Positions 35,262 through 45,560 of a stretch of 64,000 nucleotides of DNA are shown one piece after another. Location: the NCBI GenBank assembly GCA_035222895.1, contig JAVYIG010006395.1:1-64000 (forward strand), in the 5' to 3' direction. Position 1 is the first letter of the stretch, and every line of letters begins with the position of its first letter. Both the position numbers and the translations under genes were made by a program. The DNA comes from Strongylocentrotus droebachiensis (taxonomy: Eukaryota > Echinodermata > Echinoidea > Camarodonta > Strongylocentrotidae). Below the pieces are notes generated by a model. That model worked only from the letters and a program-made list of their open reading frames with translations, searched no databases and was not told the DNA's origin.

Positions 35262-35475
35262 CAAGTTGCCCCGGTCAGAAGAGCGTCTGTCTGTCAAACT
35301 AAAGGTCATGGATTCCAATCCAACTCCGGCAGATGAGTGAAGCATTAGTCAGCTATTACTAGAACCTCCCTTATTCTATACACTCGGCCTAGGTAACAAT
35401 CCTCCAGATAGGATGTTAATCGGAGGTCTCATATGAGAGCCACCACCTGTGCATGAAACCAGGAAATCAGTGGAA
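35262..35475 (+). mobile_element. tRNA-derived SINE relic
   Basis: A tRNA-like head at about 35268-35330 reads CCCGGTCAGAAGAGCGTCTG, then AAAGGTCATGGATTCCAATCC, then ACTCCGGCAG. The last part of the middle block (35310-35321) matches a pol III B box (GGTTCGAATCC) with two changes, and the upstream GAAGAGCG resembles an A box. A tRNA-unrelated body follows, including GATGTTAATCGGAGGTC and CCTGTGCATGAAACCAGGAA. The acceptor stem is not intact, so this is not a working tRNA gene. No clear poly(A) end or target duplication is seen. Confidence 0.6.
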
Positions 35476-37174
35476 GTGTTGCACCTGCACAAGACAGGAA
35501 GGAAAGAGAGTTTAATATAGGGATTGAATTGTTTTGTCCCCTCCTAAGCACTGAGAATGGTAGATCATATCAGGCCATCCTTTCAAATCATTCTTTAAGA
35601 ATGGTAGTGCACATTTTGCCACATCTTTAAATTCATTCTGTCTGAATGTCAAAGCATCCTTGAAAAGGTTCATTGAGTTGATTAGCCAAACATTTCTGAC
35701 TACATTTTCAAATATATTTTCTTGTGAGACCTATTGCTTCAAAAGACAGCAGACTTGTCAGAGGAGTGGGAGTGAAGCTTAGCCATAGCTGGGAGAGTGG
35801 CAGTCCCAACTGGTCGACATAATGGGAATGTACAAAGAGGATAATCTTCTTCAAGGAAACAAAATGGAGTGACTAGGAATGTGTGGAAACTGTTTCGACA
35901 TCAAAAAGATCACATGTTCGACTTAAATATGGTGTAAACATTAGGAACATTCCAGTCAGGCTGGATCTGAAGAATCCAATGAAAAGAACTGAGGGGAGGA
36001 TATTGTTGCAAAGCAAGGAAAGGAATACTTTGAGCTCACTCGGATAACAACATCCAAGGATTTAGCTTCTTCTTAATGTCTTCATGTTCTCATCAACATT
36101 TTCAAGAACACATCACCACATGAGTTATTTAACAACAGGCCACGTGATAAGGTTATCATCAACAGAATTAGAGACTACAAGAAATACAACATCAGCTTCC
36201 AAGCTTCCTTGCTTCCAAGCTTCCTCTCTTCAAAATATGTGGATTACTGATCTGACCTAGGGATAAGCAGACTCTACAAGCTAGATCGAGATGTATCACA
36301 TTCCTTTTCAGGAGCAACACAAGGAGGTACAAAATAAAAAGCCCAGCAATTAATAATAATAATAATATTAATAATAATAATAATAAGAGCTTTAGTGAGA
36401 ATTCATAACATCAAAAGAAAGCAGAAATGTCAGCAAGATTCAGCAAGATGATGCCACAATGTCATCAGCGACCATGTCTACTGGAATAATCACTTGGAAG
36501 AATAGTATCATCAATGACAAACCAACTCACTGGATTAGAGAAGCTGTATACAAATGGAATCAAAACATGACTGGATTCATGACGTGAAAGAACAGTAATT
36601 ATTTTCTTTGTATATTCCCGTTCGCCCATCCTCTCTGACTGCCAGTCTTGCAGCTACAGCTATTCATCACCACCAGTCATCTGATGAAGCCTGCCATCAC
36701 TGTAGACAATAGTCTCATTCAACAAGGAAATCTGAATGTGTTACAGAATTGGTTTCATGGTATAGCATTTGGGAGCCATCTCTTCAACTGATAGAGGATT
36801 CAGTTATCCTTTCTCTTCGTTTTATAGGAACGAAGACCTTTTGGTCTGCCCCCTCCTATCAGAACCATGAACTTTCAAATACCTGGAAGGGTTCTGCCAA
36901 TTAATGCTCGATCCTGCATCCTGCACTTGGACAGGACCTGCGTGGACGAAGATTCTCCAACAGTGTTTTTATAAAGCATAAGGCCATCTCTTCATTCACT
37001 ATGCATAACAGTTAAAAGCTCATATGTCCCTTTAATTCATTCTCTAGGAATTATATATATGAGGTATATAGGGTTATCCTTTTATATCATTCTCAAAGAG
37101 ACTGTTCCATTCATTCATTCTCTAATAATGAGAGAGACAATCGAGCAAGGCTGAGATGAAGTAGGGCAGATATA
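35476..37174. other. Unique DNA without recognised genes
   Basis: Apart from a (TAA)n microsatellite at 36350-36386 I see no repeat, domain or regulatory structure; frames are short and unsupported. Confidence 0.5.
36350..36386. repeat. (TAA)n microsatellite
   Basis: About twelve TAA/TTA trinucleotides with one interruption. Confidence 0.95.
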
Positions 37175-37625
37175 GGTTGCGTTTATCTAGCAAATTTTTG
37201 GCTAGAATCAGGTTTCTCAAACGTCTTTCAGGCAAATTTAGAAGTAGATAAACGCAAAGCCTTTTTCAAAAGTCTTTAGATATGGGCATATCTAAAGACG
37301 CAAAAAGGTGCGTTTTGAATGTGACATACAGCCAGAATCACGTTTCTGAGAGATCGATAAACGCAAAGCTGTTTTGAACCTCACATACAAATATGACCAC
37401 CCAGGTGTTGTGTACAAGCATACGTGTGAAGTTGACCTCCGAGAAACTGTCTGCTTCCCGGGTCAAAACAGCTGGGCAGACACAAGGCCTTTATTTTGAA
37501 TCGTGAAGGGTCGATAAACGCGACATCCCGCAAATCACGATCGTATAGTGGGGTACGATAGTGGGGTTCGATAGTGGGGTACAATATGTACATATCTAGT
37601 AGCAAGCCGATAAACACGCTCTAGC
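37175..37625. mobile_element. Fold-back element with GATAAACGC motifs
   Basis: TTGCGTTTATCT near 37177 is complementary to AGATAAACGCAA near 37246, and GATAAACGC-like motifs recur near 37350, 37512 and 37609. The last lies in CGATAAACACGCTCTAGC, a match to the complement of the left edge. Inside is a perfect 13-bp hairpin (37272-37284 and 37287-37299, two-base loop). This may be a MITE with internal inverted repeats, but there is no second copy in the window to define its ends. Confidence 0.45.
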
Positions 37626-37658
37626 TTTGTGAGAAGGTGAGGATGCGGGGTCGGGTGG

Positions 37659-37868
37659 AATGAGAAGAGAGAGGGAGAGAGAGAGAGAGAGTTTGGGAGA
37701 GGGGAGAAAGGGAAAAAGAGGAGGGAGAGAGGAGAGAGAGAGGGAGAGGAGAGAGGAGAGAGTGGGAGAGGAGAGAGAGAGAGAGAGAGAGAGAGTGGGA
37801 GAAAGAGGAGAGAGAGAGAGAGAAAGAGAAGAGAGAGGGGAGAGAGATAGCGAGATAGAGGGTTAAGG
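37659..37868. repeat. Purine-rich (GA)n low-complexity tract
   Basis: About 200 bp of almost pure purine on the plus strand, built of GA and GGGA units. The 68-codon Arg/Glu frame through it is a composition artefact. Mirror-symmetric purine tracts of this kind can form triplex DNA. Confidence 0.9.
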
Positions 37869-39369
37869 AGAGGGAGGGCCTGGGGCTGATCAGGTAAGTA
37901 TAAATATCTTCTACAATATTATAGGGATGGGAGCAAAATTATTTTGGTGAATATACAGGCAGATGCTAAAACATGGTTCTTATCATGCTGGCTCTTAGAA
38001 ACTTGTACCATCTGTTCAGTACCTAACTTTTTGTTTGTTGAGTCAGAGTAATTTAGGTGCCATCCAGCTTCCAGGAGAGAAGTTAGTGAATTCAGACAAA
38101 AGCTTCTTTCTGCATCATCAGATCATGGACCACACTTGGGAAAGTCAACCATGAAGCAGAACATCAAGGAGAACATGGGTGAGTGATTCTCAGATACCTC
38201 TTAAAAGAGTTTGGTTTCTTCTTGGCCTTTACTTAGGATATCCTACCTCTTAATATTTTTCACTTTTTTCCTCCCTTGTTTCCTTTCTTCTCCTTTCTCT
38301 TGTCCTTTGCTTTCCTCTTCTTCTTCTTGTTTTCTCCCATTCATTTCCTTACCTTAAACCCTCTTCCCCCATTCACTTTCCTTGAATCTGTCAATTATGT
38401 GGCCACTCTGTCAAGATTGAGTAGAGTGACATGTAAATCTAGACAAGTCAATTCCTACATGTGTCAGAAAAAATTATGTGAAGAAACGTTTTGATCAGGT
38501 CAAGTGTGGTGCATTTCAGGTGCTCATATGCATGTACATGTAAATCACAATGCTGCTTGTTGCTGTCATATATTGTTACCAAGTTAAACACATAGTCTGA
38601 TACTTAAGGCTTTTCCCTGTTTATCTCCATTTCAATCACATGATTTCCAAAGAAGAGGGAGTATGTAACATGTGTAATTTCCTCTCCCCATACAATATGA
38701 CTAAGGAATTATTAACCTCCTTCTAAATTATCACTAAAAGTTTGAGCTCTTGCAATGTTTAAAATAACGCAAATGACACATAGATCATTATTGTTAGCAG
38801 ATCTGTTTCCCCTACAAAGGTAGGTCTATTATATACTCCCTATTAATATAGAAAATCATTGAAAGGCTCCACAATAATGCAGCCTAAACTGCTGAATTAT
38901 AGCATTATCAGATGGGAAATTTCTGTGATTGAACAATGATAGCTAAAAGTAGCATCAAGCAAAATTCCACTATTAAAGCTAACAGTCAATAAGGCTCATC
39001 CACTGATCATGAACTGATGTTGGTCCTGGAAAGGATGAGACAACGACTACCCAACTAGAAAGTCAATTCTGGATTACTGCTAGTGGGATCTCCATATCAT
39101 AAAAGTCTCTACTAAATATTCTCAGAGCACACATTACATTAGTTTTATATGAAGCACAAGGGTAACTGCTCATTATGATCAGCATCAATTGGATCATTCA
39201 TTTTAGAAGGAAAATATTTCTGAAAACAAAAATGCTCATTCTGAATAATTCCTGTGTACCATATTCCTGGTACAAAGAAGGATATAGAAATTCTTTTTTC
39301 AAATGAATGCCAACTATGTGAATTGGCAACAGCTACAATATCCCATGTTGTCATTTCCCCCCACCACAA
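37869..39369. other. Unique AT-rich DNA
   Basis: No coding feature recognised. A CT-rich tract lies at about 38260-38345. Confidence 0.5.
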
Positions 39370-40425
39370 TGGTCTTTAAACAGCTTCCCCCCCCCCCCGT
39401 TTCAATCTTGAACTACACCAGTTACAACCACCCCTTCCCCAAGTACATCTCGGTATGGATAAACTTCAATCCTCCTCTAATCAATACTAATGTTAAAGGG
39501 ATCCGGTAACTTTGTCTTAGATCCTTTAGATATAATCCTTGATTTAGCTCATGCTGCAATGATAATTATAAACCTTTAGGTCAGTCAGGAACTCCATGAC
39601 CTTTACAAGCCGATCCCCTGTCTGATTATCAAGATATTAATGATTGGAATTACAAATTTTGAAAACCGTTCGTTGAACGGTTTTCATAACACTACAGTCT
39701 ATTGGGGAAAACAAGTATGGTAAAACCGGTCACTCAAAGATTTTTACTTTTTTGAGGCATTTCTTGATCATGTTGAAGAGCAATTTTTTTAGGGCTTCAA
39801 TATTACACCATATCACAGACACTGGTAACATGTAGGACCGTGTATCTCAGATTTAACATTGTTAAACGATCTCTTTAAGGTGCATAATTTCAATCCCCCA
39901 ACCATTTTTAATGCACAAGTTCAATCCTCTATCAATCTTTGGATGCATTCATTCCACCCTCACCCCAGCCACTTTTGGGGTTACAAAGATTCCATTCATC
40001 TTGGGATGCAGGGGTTTAATTTGCCCCTTTCCATTTTGGGACGCATAGATTTGAATTAATTCCCCCTACCCCAACCTCTATTAGGCCTTTTTTTTTAAAT
40101 GTTGTATTACCCTTTGCGACCGACCCAAAAATGTTGAAATCAACGGTCAGCTTTTTAAAGAGGTTTTTTTTAATAAAGAATAAAAAATTCAGACCGACCA
40201 ACCCATGTTTTGGCACCTAGAGGGTCATGCAACATCTTTTTTTTAGGCCTTATGTGATGTATGTTTCCCTCCGAAAATCGATTTGAGGATGCAAAGTTTT
40301 CAATCCCCACCCATCTGCCTTCAATCTCTGGATGTAGAGCCCCTATATCCAGCTTGGGTTGAAAAAAAATGAACCCTAAACCATTTTGGGGTGCACAATC
40401 TCCACCCCAAAATAAAATTAAATAA
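39370..40425. repeat. Degenerate minisatellite split by a MITE
   Basis: On both sides of the MITE at 39493-39878 the sequence repeats a diverged unit of roughly 35-50 bp containing TTTGGGATGCA, ATTTCAATCC and C-rich runs. About eight to ten units are discernible. The units are too diverged for exact boundaries. Confidence 0.5.
39493..39878. mobile_element. MITE family C, copy 2 (complete)
   Basis: A 378-bp element between TTAA at 39493-39496 and 39875-39878. The termini read AGGGATCCGGTAAC at the left and the complement of AGAGATCGTTTAAC at the right, an imperfect inverted repeat. It is an inverted copy of 31212-31524. Non-coding. Confidence 0.85.
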
Positions 40426-40866
40426 AATTAATTAGAAAACTATCTTCATGATGTAAATTACAAAGACTCACTAGGAAATGCCTGATTTGTTTGAGGGTGA
40501 TGGAATAATTACCACAAGCTACATCCAGGAGCCAGAAAAAGAACGCTTCCATGGAAGAACATTGATATGTCTCTGTCTACATAAGAGTCCTTACCAGGTT
40601 TTCAAAGTAATAAGACCTTCTTGTCTTCTTTGAATGAAGTGCAAAATCGATGTAACTAAAATAAATGAGATCTGTGGCAACGAAAAAACTACATGTAGAC
40701 ATAACACTCTATATGCCTTAATATGGCTATCGGTAAACACGATTTATAAGTAGTGTCATTTCTCTTCCTTGGTTTTAGGAGTAATTCCTCTCAATTTCAG
40801 GGGAAATGTAAACAGCTAGTGCAAGTTAAATTGATTACCTCCTGGTGTACTTAAGTCTATGGCTTC
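40426..40866. other. Unique AT-rich DNA
   Basis: No feature recognised. Confidence 0.5.
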
Positions 40867-41257
40867 TTAAAGATAAAGACCAGTTATGGTCATGCGATTG
40901 CATTGTGAAAGAAACGTTGTGGAATCGATCAGAAAAGGTTGATCATCTAGCATGTGTACTGTAGGTTCTGGAATCATCAAAATGATAAGAAATTTGGCCC
41001 AGTCTTCGTAAAGTTACAAGCACTGTACACAGAAAGATGTATATGGGACTACGCACACGTGCGCGACACATGCATTTATCTCTCACACACCAATAGATAA
41101 ACTGAAATACCAAAAGTATCAATTAGTAGGCGGTTTCCCGGCAAAATGTTTATCATCATGTATTAGTCAAAACATATTCTTTCACATGATTGGTAATAAG
41201 AGCTTCCATTTCATTTTTTGAAATTGGGGCGTTTCCAATACTGGTCTTTACCTTTAA
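40867..41257. mobile_element. MITE family B, copy 2 (inverted)
   Basis: A 383-bp element between TTAA at 40867-40870 and 41254-41257, inverted relative to 3735-4134 and aligned with it over the full length. Terminal inverted repeats AGATAAAGACCAGT and the complement of ACTGGTCTTTACCT. Confidence 0.9.
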
Positions 41258-41321
41258 GGTGAATGATAGGTGACTTCTCTTGCAATGATTTCAATTTTAC
41301 TTTGATAGAAACAAGTCAGTT

Positions 41322-41531
41322 TTAGAACCTTCTCATGTCAGAGCAAACATGTTGACATAATGTGAAATAGTTTCGAGCAAACAATGGTTTGATGCAAAAC
41401 TTCACACTATACAGATAAAATTCCCTCAAAGACTTCCATTGGGTGTCTGTATCATGTATGATCTGGGTTATTGGCACTGTCCAATAACAGTTGTTGGTTT
41501 CCTGATCTAGCATTGTCACTTTCTGACCCAA
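41322..41531 (-). pseudogene. Gypsy-2 integrase C-terminal segment
   Basis: A 69-codon frame beginning MGQKVTMLDQETNNCYW, matching the GQKV...W segment that follows the integrase core in many Gypsy elements. It ends before the MITE at 40867-41257. The 3' LTR that should follow was not recognised. Confidence 0.55.
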
Positions 41532-41589
41532 AGTCAGTGGGGGTAGGTCTATAACTCCTCTTGCATCAAATACTTCCTTCTGTCTCTCT

Positions 41590-42255
41590 TGGCATTGTTA
41601 GAGTTTCTCATAGACATTATCACGGTGTGGTGAGTGATTAACCTTCATGGGTAGGTTACTCCTGAACTTTCTCCCCTGTAGTAGGTCAGCTGGTGATGGT
41701 TAACTACTGTCAACCAGGGTAGTTCTCAAACATCTTCACTTTCTTCAGAATTGCTTTGACTGTCTGGATTGCCCTCTCTCTACGAGTCCATTGCTCTGTG
41801 GATAATGAGGACTTGATGTCACATGTTGATTATTCCACTTCTCTGTGAAACTCTTGTATTCTCAACTGAAGAATTGTGGTCCATTGTCGCTAACGATCTT
41901 CAAGGGTATGCCTTGCTCACTGAATATGTTCTTTCAGATTCGGACAATAGTCGAGCTGGTGCAGCCACCTTTGATCTTCCTCACAACAGGAAACTTTTGA
42001 CTGGGCGTTCTGTAACTCATTGCATGCTTGGCAAGAGCTCACTATCTGTCCAATTGCCTGGGACAATCCATCCGAGTAAACACATCTTCTTGCCTTGAGT
42101 TGTGTCTTTGTCATTTCTTGAAGAATCTTTGTCACTTCCTGCTGCATAGGCTTGGGTATGAAGATTATTTCCCCTTTCATAATGAGACCATCTTCTACTG
42201 CCAAGGAATCTCTGCACAACCAGTAGTGACGCAGTTCTTTTGGAACTTCCTTCAC
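41590..42255 (-). pseudogene. Gypsy-2 integrase
   Basis: An N-terminal part at 41917-42255 has ELRHYWLCRDSLAVEDGLI and a CQAC pair (residues about 75-78) of the zinc-binding domain; the His pair of the HHCC motif is not intact. The catalytic core continues in other frames with IVSDNGPQF (about 41876-41905), HVTSSPHYPQSNGLVER (about 41780-41830) and SPADLLQGRKFRSNLPM (about 41650-41700). The second catalytic Asp (in SDNG) and the Glu (in LVER) are visible, but stops and frameshifts interrupt the domain. Confidence 0.85.
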
Positions 42256-42282
42256 GTCTTCAGGCCAGCCAGTTAGGATTAC

Positions 42283-42640
42283 CTACTTAAGCACTCTCAA
42301 GCTTCTGCTAGCTTCAGTCTCTTCTTGAAGCTGTCTTAGCCTGCTGGGAGACATGTAGATTGCATGGATGGTTTTGTCAAATTCCATGGTAGGTTGCTTC
42401 TTTGGGTTGATCCTCGACAAACCATCTCTTCCTGGCTTGTATACGAGCTTGAAGTCGTATGGTTGCAAACGGAGAAGCATCGATCCATTGCAGTCTGGGC
42501 AGAGTGTTGGCTAGGTTTTTCCTATGGATGCTTGCCAGTGGCTTATGGTCGAATTCCACGTAGAATTTTGCTCTATACACGTACCTGTCTAACCTTGTAC
42601 AGCCAAACACTACCGCTAACATTTCTTATTCAATGTTAGC
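42283..42640 (-). pseudogene. Gypsy-2 RNase H
   Basis: Two overlapping frames carry MLAVVFGCTRLDRYVYRAKF and FDHKPLASIHRKNLANTLPR, then LLRLQPYDFKLVYKPGRDGL. These are the hallmark blocks of Gypsy RNase H just before the integrase. RNase H would remove the RNA template. A frameshift near 42480 separates the parts, and LADGLSR-type sequence is shortened to RDGLSRI. Confidence 0.85.
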
Positions 42641-42794
42641 ATATCGGCTTTCTGTCTCTGTCAATGCTTTAATCGCGAATGCGACTGGTTTCCCCTCCTA
42701 GTCCTCTTGTGGACGCATCCACTTAGATTGTTATGTGCTTTGAGGAGTCAAAGTATGTTGAGTGCACATGGATGACACCACTGATTTCAAGTGC

Positions 42795-43620
42795 TCAAAT
42801 GCCTTCTGGTGTGATCGATGGAGTCCACTGCCACTCACTGTCCTTACTAGTCAACGCACGTAGGGTTTCTGCATTCTCAGCCAGATTTGAAATGAAGGGA
42901 GACATGTACTGTACCATCCCTAGAAACTGCTGTAACTCTCTTATTAAGCAGCCTGACGTTGGAAGACTGGTATTATCTGCAATCTTTGCAGGACCTGGAT
43001 GCACACCTTCTTTGTCGTAGAGACAGCCAAAAAACTTCACCTGTGGGGTTTTCACGTCACATTTGTCTGCATTAAAGACATATCCATACTCTCGTCCCAC
43101 AGCCATGAGGTTATGTAGAGCTTTGTCATGCTCTGCTTCAGTCTTTCCATAGACAACTATATCATCTGTGATGCAAATCGTGCCTGGGCATTGCTCAAGG
43201 ATCTGATCCATCTTCTCATGGAATATGTGTTGAGCCACTCTTATCCCAAATGGCAAACGCTTGAATCTGTACCTTCTGAAGCTCCGATAAACATGTCTGG
43301 CATCTCGCTCTGAGAACACTTGAGCACCATGTAGCTTATGAGTGATCTCCTCGAGTGTTGAGGCCTTGTGATATATCTGCTTATATGCCTTATTGAGGTC
43401 CTTTGGGTCAAGGTACACTCCTAGCTGTCTGTAGCTTTTCCTGCTGATATCAAACAAGGAAACCCAATCAGTAGGCTTGGTCGGTCACCTTCTCTATGAC
43501 CTCAATCGATTTCATCCTATCCAGCTCTTTCCTTTAATTCATCTCGGAGATGGATAGGAAACTTCCTTGGAGGATGAACAATAGGTTCTGCATTATCTTC
43601 AAGAGTGATGTGGTATTCGC
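42795..43620 (-). pseudogene. Gypsy-2 reverse transcriptase
   Basis: Upstream, FPGEYHITLEDNAEPIVHPP (about 43560-43620) is the usual entry to RT. The 220-codon frame 42795-43457 has LDPKDLNKA (residues 16-24), DARHVYRS (52-59), FKRLPFGI (65-72), CITDDIVVYG (95-104) and QQFLGMVQYMSPFISNLAE (176-194). Between residues 59 and 61 roughly 15-20 residues usually present are missing, and the first position of the YxDD box is not Tyr. A stop and frameshift near 43460-43540 separate the two parts. Confidence 0.88.
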
Positions 43621-43997
43621 CTGGAAATCTCCAGATACCTTGGAACCGATCTGGGTACTTATCTACCAGATCCTGTGTACTCTTGATCATGTTTGGTCTG
43701 CATCTCTGATGCTACTCGCAGTTCACTAGAACTAGATGCATCCTGACTGAACTCTACAATCCGTGGATGGCAGTGTATCTACAATGAAGAAGTTATACAG
43801 TAGGCTTGCGGGTGCACCATGTGAGAGAGAGGGAGGATTGAGGAGTCCTGAAAAGGACTCCGGTAATCTTTCTTGAAGAAGTTGTTGCGGAACCACTTCC
43901 CATCTTTGTACTGGCAGGGAATATCAAACAACCATATTGTTGTATTGCTGTCTCATTGTTAGCATACAATCTGACATGTCGCAGTATTACAGCTGAC

Positions 43998-44438
43998 TTA
44001 AGAGGATATATACTCCTGGTCATCTAGGAGCTCTGGAAAAACTTTCCTGAAGCACCGATGAGGCAACACATTCCCCTGTGCTCCTGTGTCCACCTTTACT
44101 CTCAAAATGTGGTTACTCAGCTTGTTCCTCATGCAAAACTTGAAAGTTGCGAAAAGCTCATCGCTGTCATCAATAGGAACACCATCAATATGGACATGTC
44201 TAACATAGATTGACTCTCTAGAGATATCATCCAACTCCCTCTGTAGATCATCATCATCTGCAGTACTGGCAAAAGGATACAATTTTTTTGCCGAGGTAGG
44301 GGTTCGGCTTTTACTTCGGTTCCTCCGATTTCCTTTGTCTCGTCTGGTCTGTCTGGACATAGACTGAGATCTCTGTTTACTGTCACCTGATGATCTGCAC
44401 TGTTTCTTCCAGTGACCTTTCATGCTACATTTGTGACA
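43998..44438 (-). pseudogene. Gypsy-2 zinc knuckle and aspartic protease
   Basis: A perfect CX2CX4HX4C zinc knuckle (CHKCSMKGHWKKQC, 44397-44438) is followed by a basic linker and an acidic stretch. The retropepsin active site VDTGAQGNVLP comes next, residues 111-121 of the 141-codon frame at 43998-44423. The catalytic Asp-Thr-Gly is intact, so this is the best-preserved piece. The frame is lost after EYISS; downstream protease sequence continues in another frame at 43793-44023 (ANNETAIQQYGC). Confidence 0.85.
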
Positions 44439-45052
44439 CTGTGACTTGAATGCAGTTCAATTCGTTGGTGGATGTCTCAATCTACAATGCTTGCAGGTAC
44501 TGGTGTACATAATGTACCGAGGCTCTATCCAGACTGTTCAAAAGACTCATGTGTCCTGGATATAATGCTGCAGCTTCATCTAGCTTGAGATGCTCACACC
44601 TTTGCTGAGTAGGATCTTTTGTACCCCTGGGTGCTTGATCCCAGCAATCAAAACTTTGATATCCTATCAACAGACCCTTCAGTCTTACACTTTGCTAGTT
44701 TTGTGTGGCATCTTAGAACAAATTCATCAATAATCTCTGATGCCCCCTGTCTCAGTACCTATGAAACTCCAATCTATGGATCCGAAAATTCCCCTGGGGC
44801 TCTAGCTGGGTGGAGAATGCTGTCCAAATGTTCTTGGGGTCGCTTAGTTTTTAATTCTTCTGTCATCTTCCACGTAATGAACATCCTAAGTCCTTCCACT
44901 CCTGACCATAATATCACCTAGGTATGCTGTTCCTCTTCAAGACCTTTTTTTTTTTAACCACAAGTTGGCAACTTGTTTAATTCTTGCGATGCTTATGAAC
45001 GGTCCGGGTTGGACCAGTCCATCCTGGGACCTGGAATAGCTCCACTAGCCAT
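44439..45052 (-). pseudogene. Gypsy-2 gag, N-terminal and capsid part
   Basis: Starts MASGAIPGPRMDWSNPD at 45052. A run of T near 44945-44955 (A on the coding strand) shifts the frame after about 35 codons. In other frames follow LRMFITWKM, ASEIIDEFVLRCHTKLAKC (about 44690-44745) and LIAGIKHPGVQKIL (about 44605-44650), blocks typical of Gypsy capsids of this lineage. Gag would form the virus-like particle. Several frameshifts make it non-functional. Confidence 0.7.
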
Positions 45053-45550
45053 GGCAATACCTGTTATTGAAACCTTAGTAAGAGAACATTAGCAGTGCAA
45101 ACAATTGCTTTTAAAATATAAGTTAAAGTACAAACTTTACAGGTTAAAAACATTTGCGAATATGTGAACACTTTTACATGGCATACAAATCTATCTGTGA
45201 ACACAACCTTTTAAAATTTTGATTCAATATGATGATTTAGCTCATGCAACAAAAATACTGTATGCTAATTTACTTCCATACAGCAGTAGAACCACATTGA
45301 TGCAAATATCAATATTCGACAGAATCTAGATCCTATCTAGCATGAAATGAAAATGACTTCACAGATTTGTTGTTGTTGATTTGGTTTTGTTTGGCAATCA
45401 GTCACAGCTGACTATTTTTGCCACACACTATTTTATGAATTATTTATATATATACATTATATGTACAATTTCATGTCATAAATGACTATTTTTAGGATTC
45501 TTTCTCTTTCCATCCCCTTTCCTTCCGCTTATTTTCTTTTTAGACCTTAT
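45053..45550. other. Spacer upstream of Gypsy-2 gag
   Basis: AT-rich. This should hold the 5' LTR of Gypsy-2 if present, but I see no TG...CA boundaries repeated at the other end of the element. It runs into a short (TA)n tract at 45549-45560 next to the LINE tail. Confidence 0.4.
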
Positions 45551-45560
45551 ATATATATAT

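Larger units (their letters stand above)
41320..45052 (-). mobile_element. Ty3/Gypsy element 2, full domain set, decayed
   Basis: Minus-strand order: gag start (45052), capsid (44480-44930), zinc knuckle (44397-44438), protease (about 44080), RT (42795-43610), RNase H (42283-42640), integrase (41590-42255) and a C-terminal segment (41322-41531). This is the standard Gypsy order of RT, RNase H, integrase. Frames change several times and homopolymers interrupt gag. I could not find matching LTRs on either side. It is unrelated at sequence level to the relic at 14-30 kb and appears to be an independent insertion. Confidence 0.9.

Noticed and set aside
35262..35335. Functional tRNA gene
   Set aside because: The B box has two changes, the acceptor stem does not pair, and the sequence continues into a SINE-like body.
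37660..37866. 68-codon Arg/Glu-rich frame
   Set aside because: Pure GA low-complexity tract; composition alone explains the open frame.
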